From: Aphrophora alni
Taxonomy: Eukaryota; Arthropoda; Insecta; Hemiptera; Aphrophoridae
NCBI GenBank assembly: GCA_963513935.1
Contig: OY740765.1
Location: 73,453,718-73,517,717 of the forward strand
Reading direction: 5' to 3'
Length of the DNA stretch: 64,000 nt
Part shown: piece by piece, positions 45,218 to 56,788 of the stretch
How positions within the stretch are numbered: position 1 is the first letter of the stretch
Layout of the letters: every line of letters starts with the position of its first letter
Program-made: the position numbers and the translations under genes
The notes under the pieces: model-generated
Seen by the model: only the letters and a program-made list of their open reading frames with translations
Told to the model about the DNA's origin: nothing
Database searches by the model: none

Positions 45218-47337
45218 CTAGTAGTTGAGTTCACGGATTAATTCCCATCTATATTGTGATGCCTGTTGCACATACCGACCAAGATATTTCCAACTTACCC
45301 CGTTAAGATGTTTTAGAAATTCCTCCCAACTCAACTTCAATTTCCCAAAATATTGTTTCCTAATTGTTTTCAAGATTGGACAAATCGTCAAAAAATGAAA
45401 AATATCTTCTTTTGTTTTTAAATTACACAGTGAACAATTATAATTTCCTCACTCCACCCAAGGTCTGCAGTTTACAGTAGCTCTGCTTTACATTTGATTA
45501 CATTCCGTATTATCCAAACATCCTTATCCAGATACAATAAGTTATTTAAATTCAAAGATTTATAAATATTATGAAACATAGAATTTCTACGGGCCTTAAC
45601 CCATTGGCCTACTTTGACGAGACCTTCTCGCCGCTAGCGCTATAACCCGTAAAATACTTTGACGAGACCAGCTCGCCACCAAATAATTCACCGATTTAAA
45701 CGCTAGATACCAGCTGTATGCAGTCAAGAATGATTTTTCCGTGTTCTATGGAATATAAGGAATAAAATAATATAACTTTTGGGGTTGGCTATACTGCATT
45801 TGGAAGTGGGATAGTAAACAACTGACCGATTGCTTGACAAATGACGACGCGAGTAAATAAACATAAACAGTAGTGGACTAGTAAACATGGAGGGCTAGAG
45901 GTTACAAAGCAGTGAAATAAATCGATGTATTGACGAAAATGGCTTTATTTTGAGTGACAATGAAAGTGTCAATGGTAATTATGATGTAAATTACGTTGAA
46001 GAAGAAGAGTATGTGCATAAATCAAGTGAAAGTGAGTCTGACGGCAATGATATTGACCCTAACGTTGTGTCAAAATGTTAGTCAATACTGTTTGTTTTAT
46101 TGTAACCAAATTTTTATTACATCAGATTATAATTATTGTTTTATTTGATTATTGAACAATTAGGCCCTAAATAAATAATAAATATTATTTTGAAACTAAT
46201 AAAATTATTTCATAACAATTTGAGGACACATAAATCCAGGTAGGCCTACTTTATTTCCATGGAAACTTTGTATTTCATTGTAGGCCTAACTATTTGTTAG
46301 ACCAATAATGGGTCTGATGCAATGTACATGTTTTCATATTATATTATAAAACTATTTTATACCAAATAAACTAGTTTTTGTCTGATAAGTATTAAAATAT
46401 AGTATAAAACAAGTTTAGTTGTTGTTGCAAAATGTATTTTTTTTATAAATTTAACAAAAATTTATCATTATTATATATATATATATATTGTTCTTTAATA
46501 TGTTTGGTACAAATCCCCAAAGTTTCATAACAATCACATCACTATACCAATGTTTATAGAATTTAAAGTAGAAGTCTACACTTTGGCCAAAATTAATAGG
46601 ATTTCCTGTGCAGTGCAGTGCCTGGAGAACTGGTAGGCCAATGGGTTAAGATTGTCTTGTTTATTTCGGTGACTTATCGCCTCTACTAATGCAAACATTT
46701 GACTTCCATTCTTTTGCTCCATTTAGTCCCTCGGTAAAAGGTACAGAATTTCCATCTGGCATTGTTTTCCATTCTTTTTAAACCAAAACAAATTGGTGTT
46801 TATTATTTCCCTAGCAAAAAAACTAGGTAGCCTATCATACGACAACTGTATATGCTGGTTCAAAGTGAAACAAAATAACCTATCCAAATTTAACTCCAAA
46901 TATAAAATATAATTGGGTGTGTTTTCAGGTAATTGAAAAAGACATTTGACAAAGAATTTTAAAATCTGCTCCACACGCTCATATTGTCTATATCACCATA
47001 CTTGAGCTGCATAACAAATTATGGATTTTGTACCGCTTTAAAGCATGACCATTTCGCTTTCAAAGTGATATGTTTGTTCACCATTAAGCTACTCCAAGCG
47101 CCGCAAATTGTGGCTTTAGCAGCTGTCAATTTTTGGGAGAGATGTGTCTGTAAAGAGAGTGTTGGTGTCAACGTTACTCCTAAATACTTATAATTATTGA
47201 TACATTCAATTTCACGTCCTTTATAAAACCACTTATCCTTCGCCCCCAACCTATCTCCTTTTCTGAAAACCATTATTTTCGACTTATTCTAGTTAATATT
47301 TAGGACATTTTGCAATACACCTGGAAATTATCAATTT
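45218..47337 (-). pseudogene. LINE-4 ORF2 C-terminal part
   Basis: On the minus strand the order is LQKEIDNFQVYCKMS, SKIMVFRKGDRLGAKDKWF, INNYKYLGVTLTPTLSLQTH and GAWSSLMVNKHITLKAKWSC. Then RPWVE and NYNCSLCNLKTKEDIFHFLT (a CxxC..H..C-type motif), ending ELIRELNY and TAG. Frameshifts occur at about 47010 and 46720, and a stop near 45450. This is the thumb and tail of a LINE RT, joined in reading to the YADD half at 58.8 kb. Insertion B splits it at 45600-46645 within KARRNSMF/NKQDN. Confidence 0.85.
45600..46645 (+). mobile_element. piggyBac-like deletion derivative, family B (1046 bp)
   Basis: The ends CCCATTGGCCTAC are a 13-bp exact inverted repeat between TTAA at 45596-45599 and 46646-46649. 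Near the left end ACTTTGACGAGACC occurs twice, 46 bp apart, each completing a small palindrome (CGAGACCTTCTCG, CGAGACCAGCTCG). At about 45888-46080 a + strand frame encodes an acidic stretch (DENGFILSDNESVNGNYDVN, YVEEEEYVHKSSESESDGND) like a piggyBac transposase N-terminus, with a TAG at codon 4 and then a stop. The catalytic part is deleted. Confidence 0.88.
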
Positions 47338-47342
47338 CTTTT

Positions 47343-47609
47343 TGTTTGTGCCTATTGGCAAATAATTTCGTATAAGACAGAGGTAACGGGAGGGGGTAAG
47401 AGCATAATGCAAGCTTCACAGTCAGTAGTGTTTGAGCCACTGAAGATTCATCATCGCGTCTCCCTCGAGACTGGACAAGACATTCGCCAGGGTGTACCCG
47501 TCTTCTCAACTCGACACCGCAGCATCGGTATCCGTAAGAATCATCAAATACAGTCCACATAACGAGTCGCTAAGTCGAACATAATAATATTATCAGCAAC
47601 GCCAAAACA
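47343..47609 (+). repeat. BEL/Pao 5' LTR (267 bp)
   Basis: TG..CA termini. It is followed after one base by TGGTCCCTCGGCCACGGATT at 47611, a good primer-binding site candidate (begins TGG, complementary to a tRNA ending ...CCA). The exact tRNA is not assigned. Confidence 0.9.
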
Positions 47610-47610
47610 T

Positions 47611-47633
47611 TGGTCCCTCGGCCACGGATTCGA
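47611..47633 (+). promoter_or_regulatory. candidate primer-binding site of the BEL/Pao element
   Basis: Its complement ends GGCCGAGGGACCA with a TTCGAATCC T-arm-like stretch before it, as expected for a tRNA 3' end. Confidence 0.6.
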
Positions 47634-48282
47634 TTGCTCTGATGAACGCCCTTACCTCTGTCAAGTGGGGAAGAAACATTTATATTTTATGAATTTATAC
47701 ATTGTAGACTATACATAAGTGTCTTCTCAAAATTACATTGAAATTGACAAAAGAAAATTTAAACTTATTATTTTCAACGATCGCATTTATTTTTGGTTGT
47801 AATGTACATGTTTGCTTTAGTCGTTATTATAAAGCTGAAGTCAAGTTATTATGCGCATATTGTAGTTTAGTGAAAATCAATAATACAAAGTCTGTCCCCT
47901 CTGAAACAGGCTTAGGCCTAAGTAAACAAACATTCTTATTTGAGAGACAGACTTGCTGTAAATAACAATTCATTGACTATATCAAGATGTTTCTGCTTTA
48001 TTTACACAATGAGTTAATAATTTTATTTATACACGCAAACTAAACTGTTTAGGCTATGTCTTATATCTCTAAGAAAATGTATGTCTTATATTTTAAAGAA
48101 AAAGGAATCTTGTGTATTCTTATCAATATTCGCATAGTAAATGCATATGTTATCGTTATATTGCTTAGTTAACAAACAACACGAAACTAATTACATTTGT
48201 TGATGAATATTGGGAATAGTTTGAAAACGTTGTTTACAAATAGACATATTCAAATAACAAACATTTTTACTACTTAGGGTAA

Positions 48283-49500
48283 AATGTCAGGTACAAAGAA
48301 GTTACAAGTTAGCCTTGGCTAAAAAAGATGACTTGTTTTCCCGTATACAATCTTTTTATGATCTAACAAAGAAATTATCGGATAAGGATATTTTTCAAAA
48401 GTTTATGGTTCAAGCGAAGTCTGTGCCCTCTCTGAGATCCGAATTTATTGACGCTTTAGAGAATTGGCAATTATTAAACATAGAAGAAGATGAAAGTTTT
48501 GTTCCAAACTATGCTCCATTAGACGCTGCTAGTGATATGTGTAATTATATAGCCTATAGTTTAACAGAAATAGAAAATAAAAACAAAAGTAAACAAAAAG
48601 AAGATAGTTCTGGAACCCCTCAAACTATAGCACAAGCAGTGCCACACCTTCCAAAGCTAAAAGTATGTAACTTTAATGGTTCACGAGAAAAATGGCCTGT
48701 TTTTTATCAATTGTTTAGCAAATTAATCCATGAGAATAAAACCCTAACTAACCTAGAAAAAATAAATTATCTTGTTACACATTTACAAGGCCCTGCACTA
48801 GCCATTTTAACAGGTGTGCTACCTACTGCCGATAATTATGAAGTATTATATCAAACACTTATTGATCGGTATGAAGATCAAAGACAACTTGCAGCCTTAT
48901 ATTTAACAAAAATTATTGAATTTAAGTCAATTTCACATGAATCGGAAAAATTGCTAAATGCATTTTTGGAACAATTTGTTGAGGCTGTTTCGGCTCTTAA
49001 ACAACCTAAAAATAGAAGATTTAGCTGATTTTATTTTTGTACATTTCACACTAAAGAAATTAGATAGTGAAACCGCACGCAATTTTGAAATGACTGTACG
49101 CAAAGATAAAATGCCAAAGTTTGATGCCCTCACAATGTTTGTTAGGGAACAAGCAAAAATTTTAGGTAGAACTAGGAGGCCACCTGTAATACCGTGTGTG
49201 CAAAAAAAAGCACAAACATTTAAAAATGCTCATGCATTTATCTCTACAAAGCCTCAAATTAAAAATGTAACCGCACAGAAATGCCCTTTATGTTCACAAC
49301 CAAGACATCAATTGTACAGATGTCCCTTGTTTCATAAAATGTCCATCGTTGAACGATGGGATTCTGCAAAAAAATACAATGCCTGCTTTAACTGTTTGTC
49401 CCTTAAACAGCACAGTTATGTAAAATGAGCTTCAGAAAATTCTTGTACAAAGTGTCACCGCAAACATCACTCACTTCTACACAGGGAAATAGAGACACCA
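48283..49500 (+). pseudogene. BEL/Pao gag, broken
   Basis: It starts MSGTKKLQVS at ATG 48283. An extra base near 48310 shifts the frame to LAKKDDLFSRIQSFYDLTKK. DUF1759-type sequence follows (LPKLKVCNFNGSREKWPVFY, LVTHLQGPALAIL). A second shift near 49000 precedes LADFIFVHFTLKKLDSETAR, then CPLCSQPRHQLYRCPLF and FNCLSLKQHS zinc-binding stretches. A TGA at 49426 stands in the Cys series (CTKCHRKHHSLLH follows). Length and motif order fit a BEL gag with DUF1758 next. Confidence 0.9.
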
Positions 49501-52500
49501 TTGAGCAAAAACAAGACCTTGAAATCGGATAGCAACCTCACTGTCTTCGCCACATCAAGTAGTAGAAATATTACGGATACTATTGTTGCCAATAAATCCA
49601 TAGTTCAGTCAAATGGGAGTTCATGTCTTTCGGAAATTCAAGTTGCGCCAGTGGTTAATGTGTTGTTAGCTACTGCTATAATCGAAATACAAGATGAGTT
49701 TGCAAATTTTCATCGGGTTCGTGCTTTAATAGATAATGGAAGTCAATCTCACTTTATTACACCAGCTTGTTGTGATATGTTAGGTTTACAGAAATCCAGC
49801 ACTGACACTGTGGTTAAGGGGATTGGATCTGGTGGTCTTAAGCCCAAATACTCAACTTCGTTTACATTTCGCTCCACAAAAATTCATTCCGTCAAATATA
49901 CAATATCGGCCTTAGTAGGAGAGTTTTTGATTGATCCGATACCTACTCATCACATTTCAAAAGATCACCTTGCTCATATTAAAGGCCTTGACCTCGCTGA
50001 TCCTGAATTTGGTACCCCTGGTAAAATTGACATATTACTGGGTGCTTCGCTATGGCCTTACTTGTCAGGTCCAGGAAAGAAATTTGGGCCCCCAAATACG
50101 CCGCCAGCTGTTGAGAGTTCACTAGGATATCTGATAATGGGAAAGGTTAGAACTAACCAATCCACAAAATTTACTGGCAGTAATTGTCTCATCTTGCAGC
50201 CCTCCCTGACAGATCTAGTTCAAAGGTTTTGGTCGCTTGAGGAAATCCCTGAGTGTAAAATCATGAGTGAAGATGAAAAGAAATATGAAAAACTATTTTC
50301 GGAAACTTGTTCCAGAAATGAACTGGGGAAGTATTCTTTGGCGCTTCCGTTCAAACTATCGCCAACATTATTAAGAAAAACAAAAGAAGCTGCTAAAGAC
50401 CAGTTCCTGTCAATTGAAAGAAGGTTATTTAAGGACCCAGATCTGTATAATCGCTATAAGGAAGTATTGGAAGACTACATTTCTAAGGGATATGTATCAG
50501 GGCCCATTAATGAAAATGACAGTGATGCTTATTATATGCCTCATCACGGCGTATATAAGCCAGAAAAACTATCAACCCCGCTCAGAGAATAGTTTTCAAT
50601 GCCAGTGCCGTATCAACATCCAGATACTCGCTTAATGATTTGCTTCATACTGGACCCAAACTTTATGCCGAAATATTTGATATTTTGTTAAATTTTAGGT
50701 TGTTTAAAATAGTACTGTCTGCTGATGTTAGTAAAATGTATTTACAGATTAATGTTGACAAAGATCATCGCAAGTATTAAAGATTCATTTGGAGACCTAA
50801 TAAGGACAGAGAAATCCAAATATATGAATTTAACACTGGTTTTTGGGATCAAAAGTTCACCATATCTCGCTTTAAAAGTATTGAAAATGTTGATCGATAG
50901 TGAGGAAATTCGGTTACCACTCGCTTCAGAAATTGTAAATCGTGACGTTTACATGAATGATGTGGTCTGTTCTGTTCCTGATTCCAAAATTTCATTGACC
51001 CTATATAACCAACTGAACTGACTTTTTGCCTCTGGAGGGTTTAAACTAACAAAATGGTGTTCCAACTGTGATGTTATTCTCAGTGAAATCCCAGAAGAGA
51101 AGCTAAATTCTGCTCTCGAATTTAACAAAAAGAGTTCCGCTAAGGTTCTAGGAATGCAATGGTTGCCTCATGAAGATTAGTTTTTCTTTAAAATACTAGT
51201 TGAAAATATACACTGTACCAAACGTAATATTCTGTCCACGGTTGCTCGCATATTCGACCCACTAGGACTGTTAGCTCCTGTAACCATAGTAGCGAAACTC
51301 TTAATAAAGGACTTATGGATTAAGCTCGTGGTTTGGGATGAAACACCGCCTCAAAATATCATCGATAAATGGAATCGAATTTGTAAAGAATTACCGCTTC
51401 TATCTAACTTGAAAGTTAGTCGCCATTGTGCAATATGTCCTGGTTTACGAACAACCCTGATCGGGTTTTCGGACGCAAGTGAAAAGGCTTACGGCGCAGT
51501 AGTGTATGTGAAAACGGATTTCGGTGATGGAACTTGTAACGTAAGGTTGTTATGTGCAAAATCTAAGGTCGCACCAAAGAGAGTAGTGTCGGTTCCGAGG
51601 CTAGAGTTATGTGCCGCACTCCTGCTTTCAGAACTTATAAAACATATTGTTAAGGTGTTCTCAAGTCGACAGGTTGTTTTAGTAGCATCACAGCATTCAC
51701 AGATTCAACAGTAACGCTTCATTGGATTAAGTCAGACCCATCTGTATGGAAAAGTTTTATTTCCAACCGAGTTGCAAAAATTCAAGACAATGTAACAATG
51801 GATGCATGGAGACAAGTATCAGGGCAAGAAAACATCAGTGATTGTCTCTCAAGAGGCCTTAGTCCAGCTGAATTGCTTAATTACCCATGTTAATTTAATG
51901 GACCATCTTGGCTTAGAAAGCATGAAGAAGAGTGGCCATCGTCAACTGCAGCTGAGAAATCATCAAATGACATAGTCTTCAAAGAAACTAAACAGAAAGC
52001 TATGGTTTCTTTTGCAATGCATCAAGAGGAGTTTGTTCTTCAACCATTGCTAGCTCGAGAGTCAACTTATCAGGTGTTGTTGAGAGCCACTGCCATTGTC
52101 TTCAGATTTCTTAGATTAAAGTCGATTGTTAAATATCCAATTTCCGCTGAAGACCTAGAAGAAGCGAAATTAACATGGATTAAAGCCGTTCAATGCACCA
52201 AATTCAGAGAATGTATTCATCAACTATCTAATAATCTGCCTGCACCAAAAACTCTGCGCTACTTTGATCCATTTATGAAAGAAAATGTATTAAGAGTGGG
52301 ACGACAATTGGAATATAGTGACTTGCCATATAACCAGCGACATCCGCTTCTTTTGCCGAAAAATGAACAATTTGTCGACCTTCTTATTGATCATTACCAT
52401 CGAAACAATATGCATACTGGATCACATTTAGTCTTAGCCTTACTAAGACTAAAATATTGGATTCTATCTGCCCGTGGTCAAGTCAGACGTCGCCTTCGAC

Positions 52501-53505
52501 AGTGTAACATCTGCTTCAAAGTGAATCTTAAACCGATAACCCCGAAAATGGCACCATTGCCTGAAGCAAGGGTTCACCAAGCAAAAGCGTTTACACATAC
52601 TGGTGTAGACTATGCAGGACCATTCTTGATAACCATGTCCCGCTTAAGAAAAGTAAGACCGCAAAAGTCCTACCTATGTCTGTTTGTTTGCCTAGTGGTG
52701 AAAGCTATCCACATATAACTTGTAGCGGATCTCTCCACAGAATGCTTTCTTAATGCCTTAAAAAGGTTTTTATCAAGAAGAGGACCTTGTTCAAAATTAT
52801 ATTCAGATTGTGGAACAAATTTCATTGGGGCCTGCAACCAATTAGAGGAAATACACAAGTTTAGCATCTCTGAGGGATTCAGAACCGCCATCGGTCAAGA
52901 ACTGGCTAGACACAAGATGGAATGGAGTTTTAACCCTCCATCATCACCTCATTTTGGAGGGCTTTGGGAAAGCAATGTCAAGAGTGTAAAGAGCCATCTG
53001 AAAAGGGTTATTATATTACAGATCTTAACCTATGAAGAACTGAACACGGTACTAATTCAAATCGAAGCTCTTTCGAACAGTAGACCCTTTTCTATATTCT
53101 GTCATTCCGAATGCTCCATTCGCATTGACACCTGCACACTTCTTAACGTTGAGTCCAACTTTGGACTATCTGCCTTCAGTTAACACCCTACAGACACCAC
53201 TTAACCGTCTTAGTCGATACAGATTACTTAATACGATTGTGCAAGACTACTGGAAACGTTGGTCTCTTGAATACTTACATGATTTGCAAGTAAGAAGTCG
53301 CTGGAGAGAACAATCAAAACAGCTTAAAACAGGAACCTTAGTGATACTGATGGATATCAATAATACGCCCCTAAGCTGGCCAATGGGGATAGTCGAGGAG
53401 ACATTTCCAGGCAAAGATGGAACTGTTCGGGTAGCTAACGTACGAACCAATAGGGGAGTTTATCGACGTCCAGTGATAAAACTATGTCCACTCCCAACAC
53501 AGTAA
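49501..53505 (+). pseudogene. BEL/Pao pol: protease, RT, RNase H, integrase, broken
   Basis: Protease RALIDNGSQSHFITPACCD (about 49720). RT: YYMPHHGVYKPEKLSTPLRE (50531-50590), then, after a frameshift near 50590, VLSADVSKMYLQINVDKDH. The polymerase box near 50950 reads VYMNDVV, with Asn where the first Asp of Y(V/M)DD should be. RNase H: TTLIGFSDASEKAYGAVVYV and SVPRLELCAALLLSELIKHI. Integrase: H-x-H..CNICFK zinc, THTGVDYAGPF, YSDCGTNFIGA and PHFGGLWESNVKS (D, D, E), then the DUF5641 tail ending CPLPTQ and TAA 53503-53505. Stops at about 50778, 51019, 51178, 51891 and 52717 plus frameshifts near 50590, 50840 and 51690 make it inactive. Confidence 0.92.
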
Positions 53506-53645
53506 AACCAATTTTTGTGTAACATAAAAGTGATATTTAATTTTGTTGATTTTTCTAGAAGAATAATGTTTTGTTTGATAATAATTTATAGTAACAAGAT
53601 GCTGTGTTTTCAATATTTAGTACTCAAAACTGGGATTTTATTTTT

Positions 53646-53676
53646 CTGAAAATAGTATTTTCAGCGCTGGGGAGTA
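53646..53676 (+). promoter_or_regulatory. palindrome and polypurine-like tract before the BEL/Pao 3' LTR
   Basis: CTGAAAATAGTATTTTCAG (53646-53664) is a perfect 19-bp palindrome, followed by CGCTGGGGAGTA directly against the LTR start at 53677. GGGGAGTA probably contains the plus-strand primer. Confidence 0.55.
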
Positions 53677-53901
53677 TGTTTGTGCCTATTGGCAAATAAT
53701 TTCGTATAAGACAGAGGTAACGGGAGGGGGTAAGAGCATAATGCAAGCTTCACAGTCAGTAGTGTTTTAGCCACTGAAGATTTATCATCGCGTCTCCCTC
53801 GAGATTCGCCATGGTGCATCCACCTTCTCAACTCGACACAGCAGCATTGGTATCCGTAAGAATCATCAAATACAGTCCACATAACAAGTCGGTAAGTCTA
53901 A

Positions 53902-53939
<38 letters not shown>

Positions 53940-54112
53940 AGGAGGTGAAAATCTTCAAAAAGACACCATTGCACGCAATGGTAGTGTGGGATTTTTACCC
54001 ACTAAAAACACCCCCGGTTATCATAACCAGTCCACCAGACCGACAAACGATTTTATTTTCTTACAAAGAGTCGCTGTGTATGAGAGAATTAATAGAAATA
54101 CTCTCCGCTACA

Positions 54113-56788
54113 TTAAGCCATTAGATCATGAGGCTTCTTTCTGCTAAGGCGACTGATGTCACCGCCTACGTTTAGTACACTTAGCATGTCAGGATTTACA
54201 TGCTTCCGCAATCGCATGTCATGTCCACATGCATACCTCTTCATCTCCTCCGTTACCAGGCCAATTCGCAGGTCACGATGGAGATCTTTATTTCTTACGT
54301 ACCATGGCGCGTTGACCATTCCTCGCAGTACTTTGTTCTGAAATTTTTGAATCATCTGAGCATTTGTGTTCTTTGTACAGCCCCATAATTGAATGCCATA
54401 CGTCCACACTGGCTTCAAAATTTGTTTATAAAGCAAGATTTTGTTTCCGATCGACAGTCCGGAGTTACGTCCGAGCAGCCAGTAAAGGTTTCGATACTTG
54501 ATGTTCAGTTCCTCTTTTTTCTTTTTCACATGCTCCCTCCACTTGAGCTTTACATCCAGGGTCATACCCAAATATTTAGCAGTGTTAGCACAGGGTATGA
54601 TTTTATTGTGAATGGTAATGTGGGCATTTACTATCTTCTTGTATGTGAAATTTATATGTGTGGATTTGTCTTCATTGAGTTTTATGCGCCATAATTCTGT
54701 CCAGTTTACTACTTTGTTAAGAGCTTTTTGCAGCTTATTCCTGGCACAATCAATGTTGGTATCGACCGCGAGGATTGCTGTGTCATCCGCAAATGTTGCC
54801 ATCATAGTTTCGCCATCATGTACTATGTCTCTGGTGTACAAAAGATAGAGTACAGGGCCGAGGACACTTCCCTGGGGAACTCCTGCTGCTATATCTTTCA
54901 AGTGTGGAAACTCTGAGCCGTATCGAACTCTAAAGCATCTGTCTGCTAGGTATGATCTTAGAATTTCAAAATATTGTTTAGGTAGATCTCTATGCAATTT
55001 GTAAATGAGGCCTTCATGCCAAACCTTGTCAAAGGCTTGCGCAACGTCAAGGAACACTGCAGAACAAATTTTATTTTCCTCGAGTGCGTTTTCCACAATA
55101 TTGGTTATGCGATGCACCTGGTCTATTGTCGAGTGCTTGCTTCTGAAGCCAAACTGATGGTTCGGTATCAGCTTTCTTTTCATTATGATACGCTCAAGTC
55201 TTTTCATGAGTAGTTTTTCAAAGATCTTTGACATTACAGGTAATAGAGAAATTGGTCTATACGATGTGACCTCTGTGGGTGGTTTTCCTTGCTTTGGTAT
55301 GACAATAACCTCTGCAATTTTCCAGAGTCGAGGAACATGCTTGAGATTTAGGCAGGCGTTAATTATGTATTGTAATTTAATGAGTGCTATCTCTGGCAGC
55401 TCCTTTATAATCCGTCCTGTAATAAGGTCGAAACCAGGTGCTTTCTTGTTGTTGAGGTGTCTACATATGTGTTTGAGTTCTTTAAGAGAAACGAGTGGTA
55501 TTTCAACGTCGTCTACCTTATCTACAAGCACTGTGTTTTCTTTATCTGTGATTTGTTGTAAGGGTTTAAACACATTTGATAGGTGGTCTGCGAAAACATC
55601 AGCTTTTTTCTTTAAATTTCCTACCTAAGAACCATCTTGCATTTTTAAGGGTGGGTCCTGAAGTGGGGGCCTTTTAAATCGCCTCGCTGTTTTCCAGAGC
55701 GAGTAGTTTGTTTTATCATCGGCAGTCAGGTTACAAAGGAAATTTCCAAAAGACTCATTTTTAAAATTTTTTATTGCAGTTTTTAGTCGATTACTAAGAC
55801 GGTTTGCATTGATTTTGTCACCAGGAAACCTTGATAACCTTGATCGTTGCCACTTTCTTCGAGCATTCCTTTTCTCCATGATTAGTTCTATGATATCAGC
55901 CAGATAGGTTGTTGCAACTTGATGGATTTTATTTACAGTTGGAGTACTATTTTTCGCTGCTTCCTGTACGTGAGCAACAAATTGTTCAATTTCTTGATGT
56001 ATTTGACTCGCACTCAGCAATGGCACTTCAATGTCAACAAAGTTCTCAATCTCAGTTCTGAATTTGTTCCAGTTAGTTTTATTATTTGTGAGTCTGGGAA
56101 GTTGTTTTTTCATAAGAACAGATTCACTGACTGACAGAATCACAGGGGTATGATCTGACAAGAGATCATCATTACCTTCAGCATACATATGATTGCTTGA
56201 TAACCCTTTGGTGACAAAAAAGTCAATTAAGTCTGGTATTTTCACTGGACCAGTTGGCCAGTAAGTTGGTGATCGTGAAGAGATAAATACACAATTGTGC
56301 TTACACCCCGCCTGATAAAGCTCTTTACCTTTTGAGGTGATTAGTCTTGAGCCCCATTGTGTATGTTTGGCATTGAAATCCCCTCCAATGATGAAGTAGT
56401 TTCCAAGTGTCTTGAAGATATTGAAATAGTCATCTCTCTTGAGCGATGACCTAGGTGGGCAATAAATAGCCGCAACCTTGAAGTCTCTATTCTTCATTTG
56501 AATATTGATAGCAGTCAGTTGTAAACTTTGCTTTATAGTCACCGGCTCTTCGTGATGCTGGATGTTGCTTTTTATTAGTACTGCAGTACCCCCTCTTGCT
56601 GTATTAGTCGGATGTGGAGTGTGGTAGCATGCAAAGTTTGGTATTCTGACACGTGACTGATTTATAAGATGAGTTTCTGAAATCAGGCATATATCGATTT
56701 TTTCCTTTCTAAGAAATATTTCCAATTCGGTTTGGTGTTTGAGTAATCCATTGGCATTCCATGTCGCTATTTTAAGTGAGCAACTCAT
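54113..56788 (-). pseudogene. LINE-5 ORF2: AP endonuclease + reverse transcriptase, one nonsense codon
   Basis: ATG 56788 overlaps the ORF1 stop as ATGA, a layout suited to termination-reinitiation. Endonuclease (residues ~1-225): KIATWNANGLLKHQTELEIF, ICLISETHL, FIIGGDFNAKHTQWGS, LLSDHTPVILS, with all catalytic Asn, Glu, Asp and His motifs present. RT: VIPKQGKPPTEVTSYRPISL, NHQFGFRSKHSTIDQVHRIT, AVFLDVAQAFDKVWHEGL, AAGVPQGSVLGPVLYLLYT and ATFADDTAILAVDTN (metal-binding FADD), then ANTAKYLGMTLDVKLKWREH. The frame runs 892 codons to a stop at 54113 except for a TAG at 55625-55627 just before VGNLKKKADVFADHLSNVF. Otherwise intact. Confidence 0.95.
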
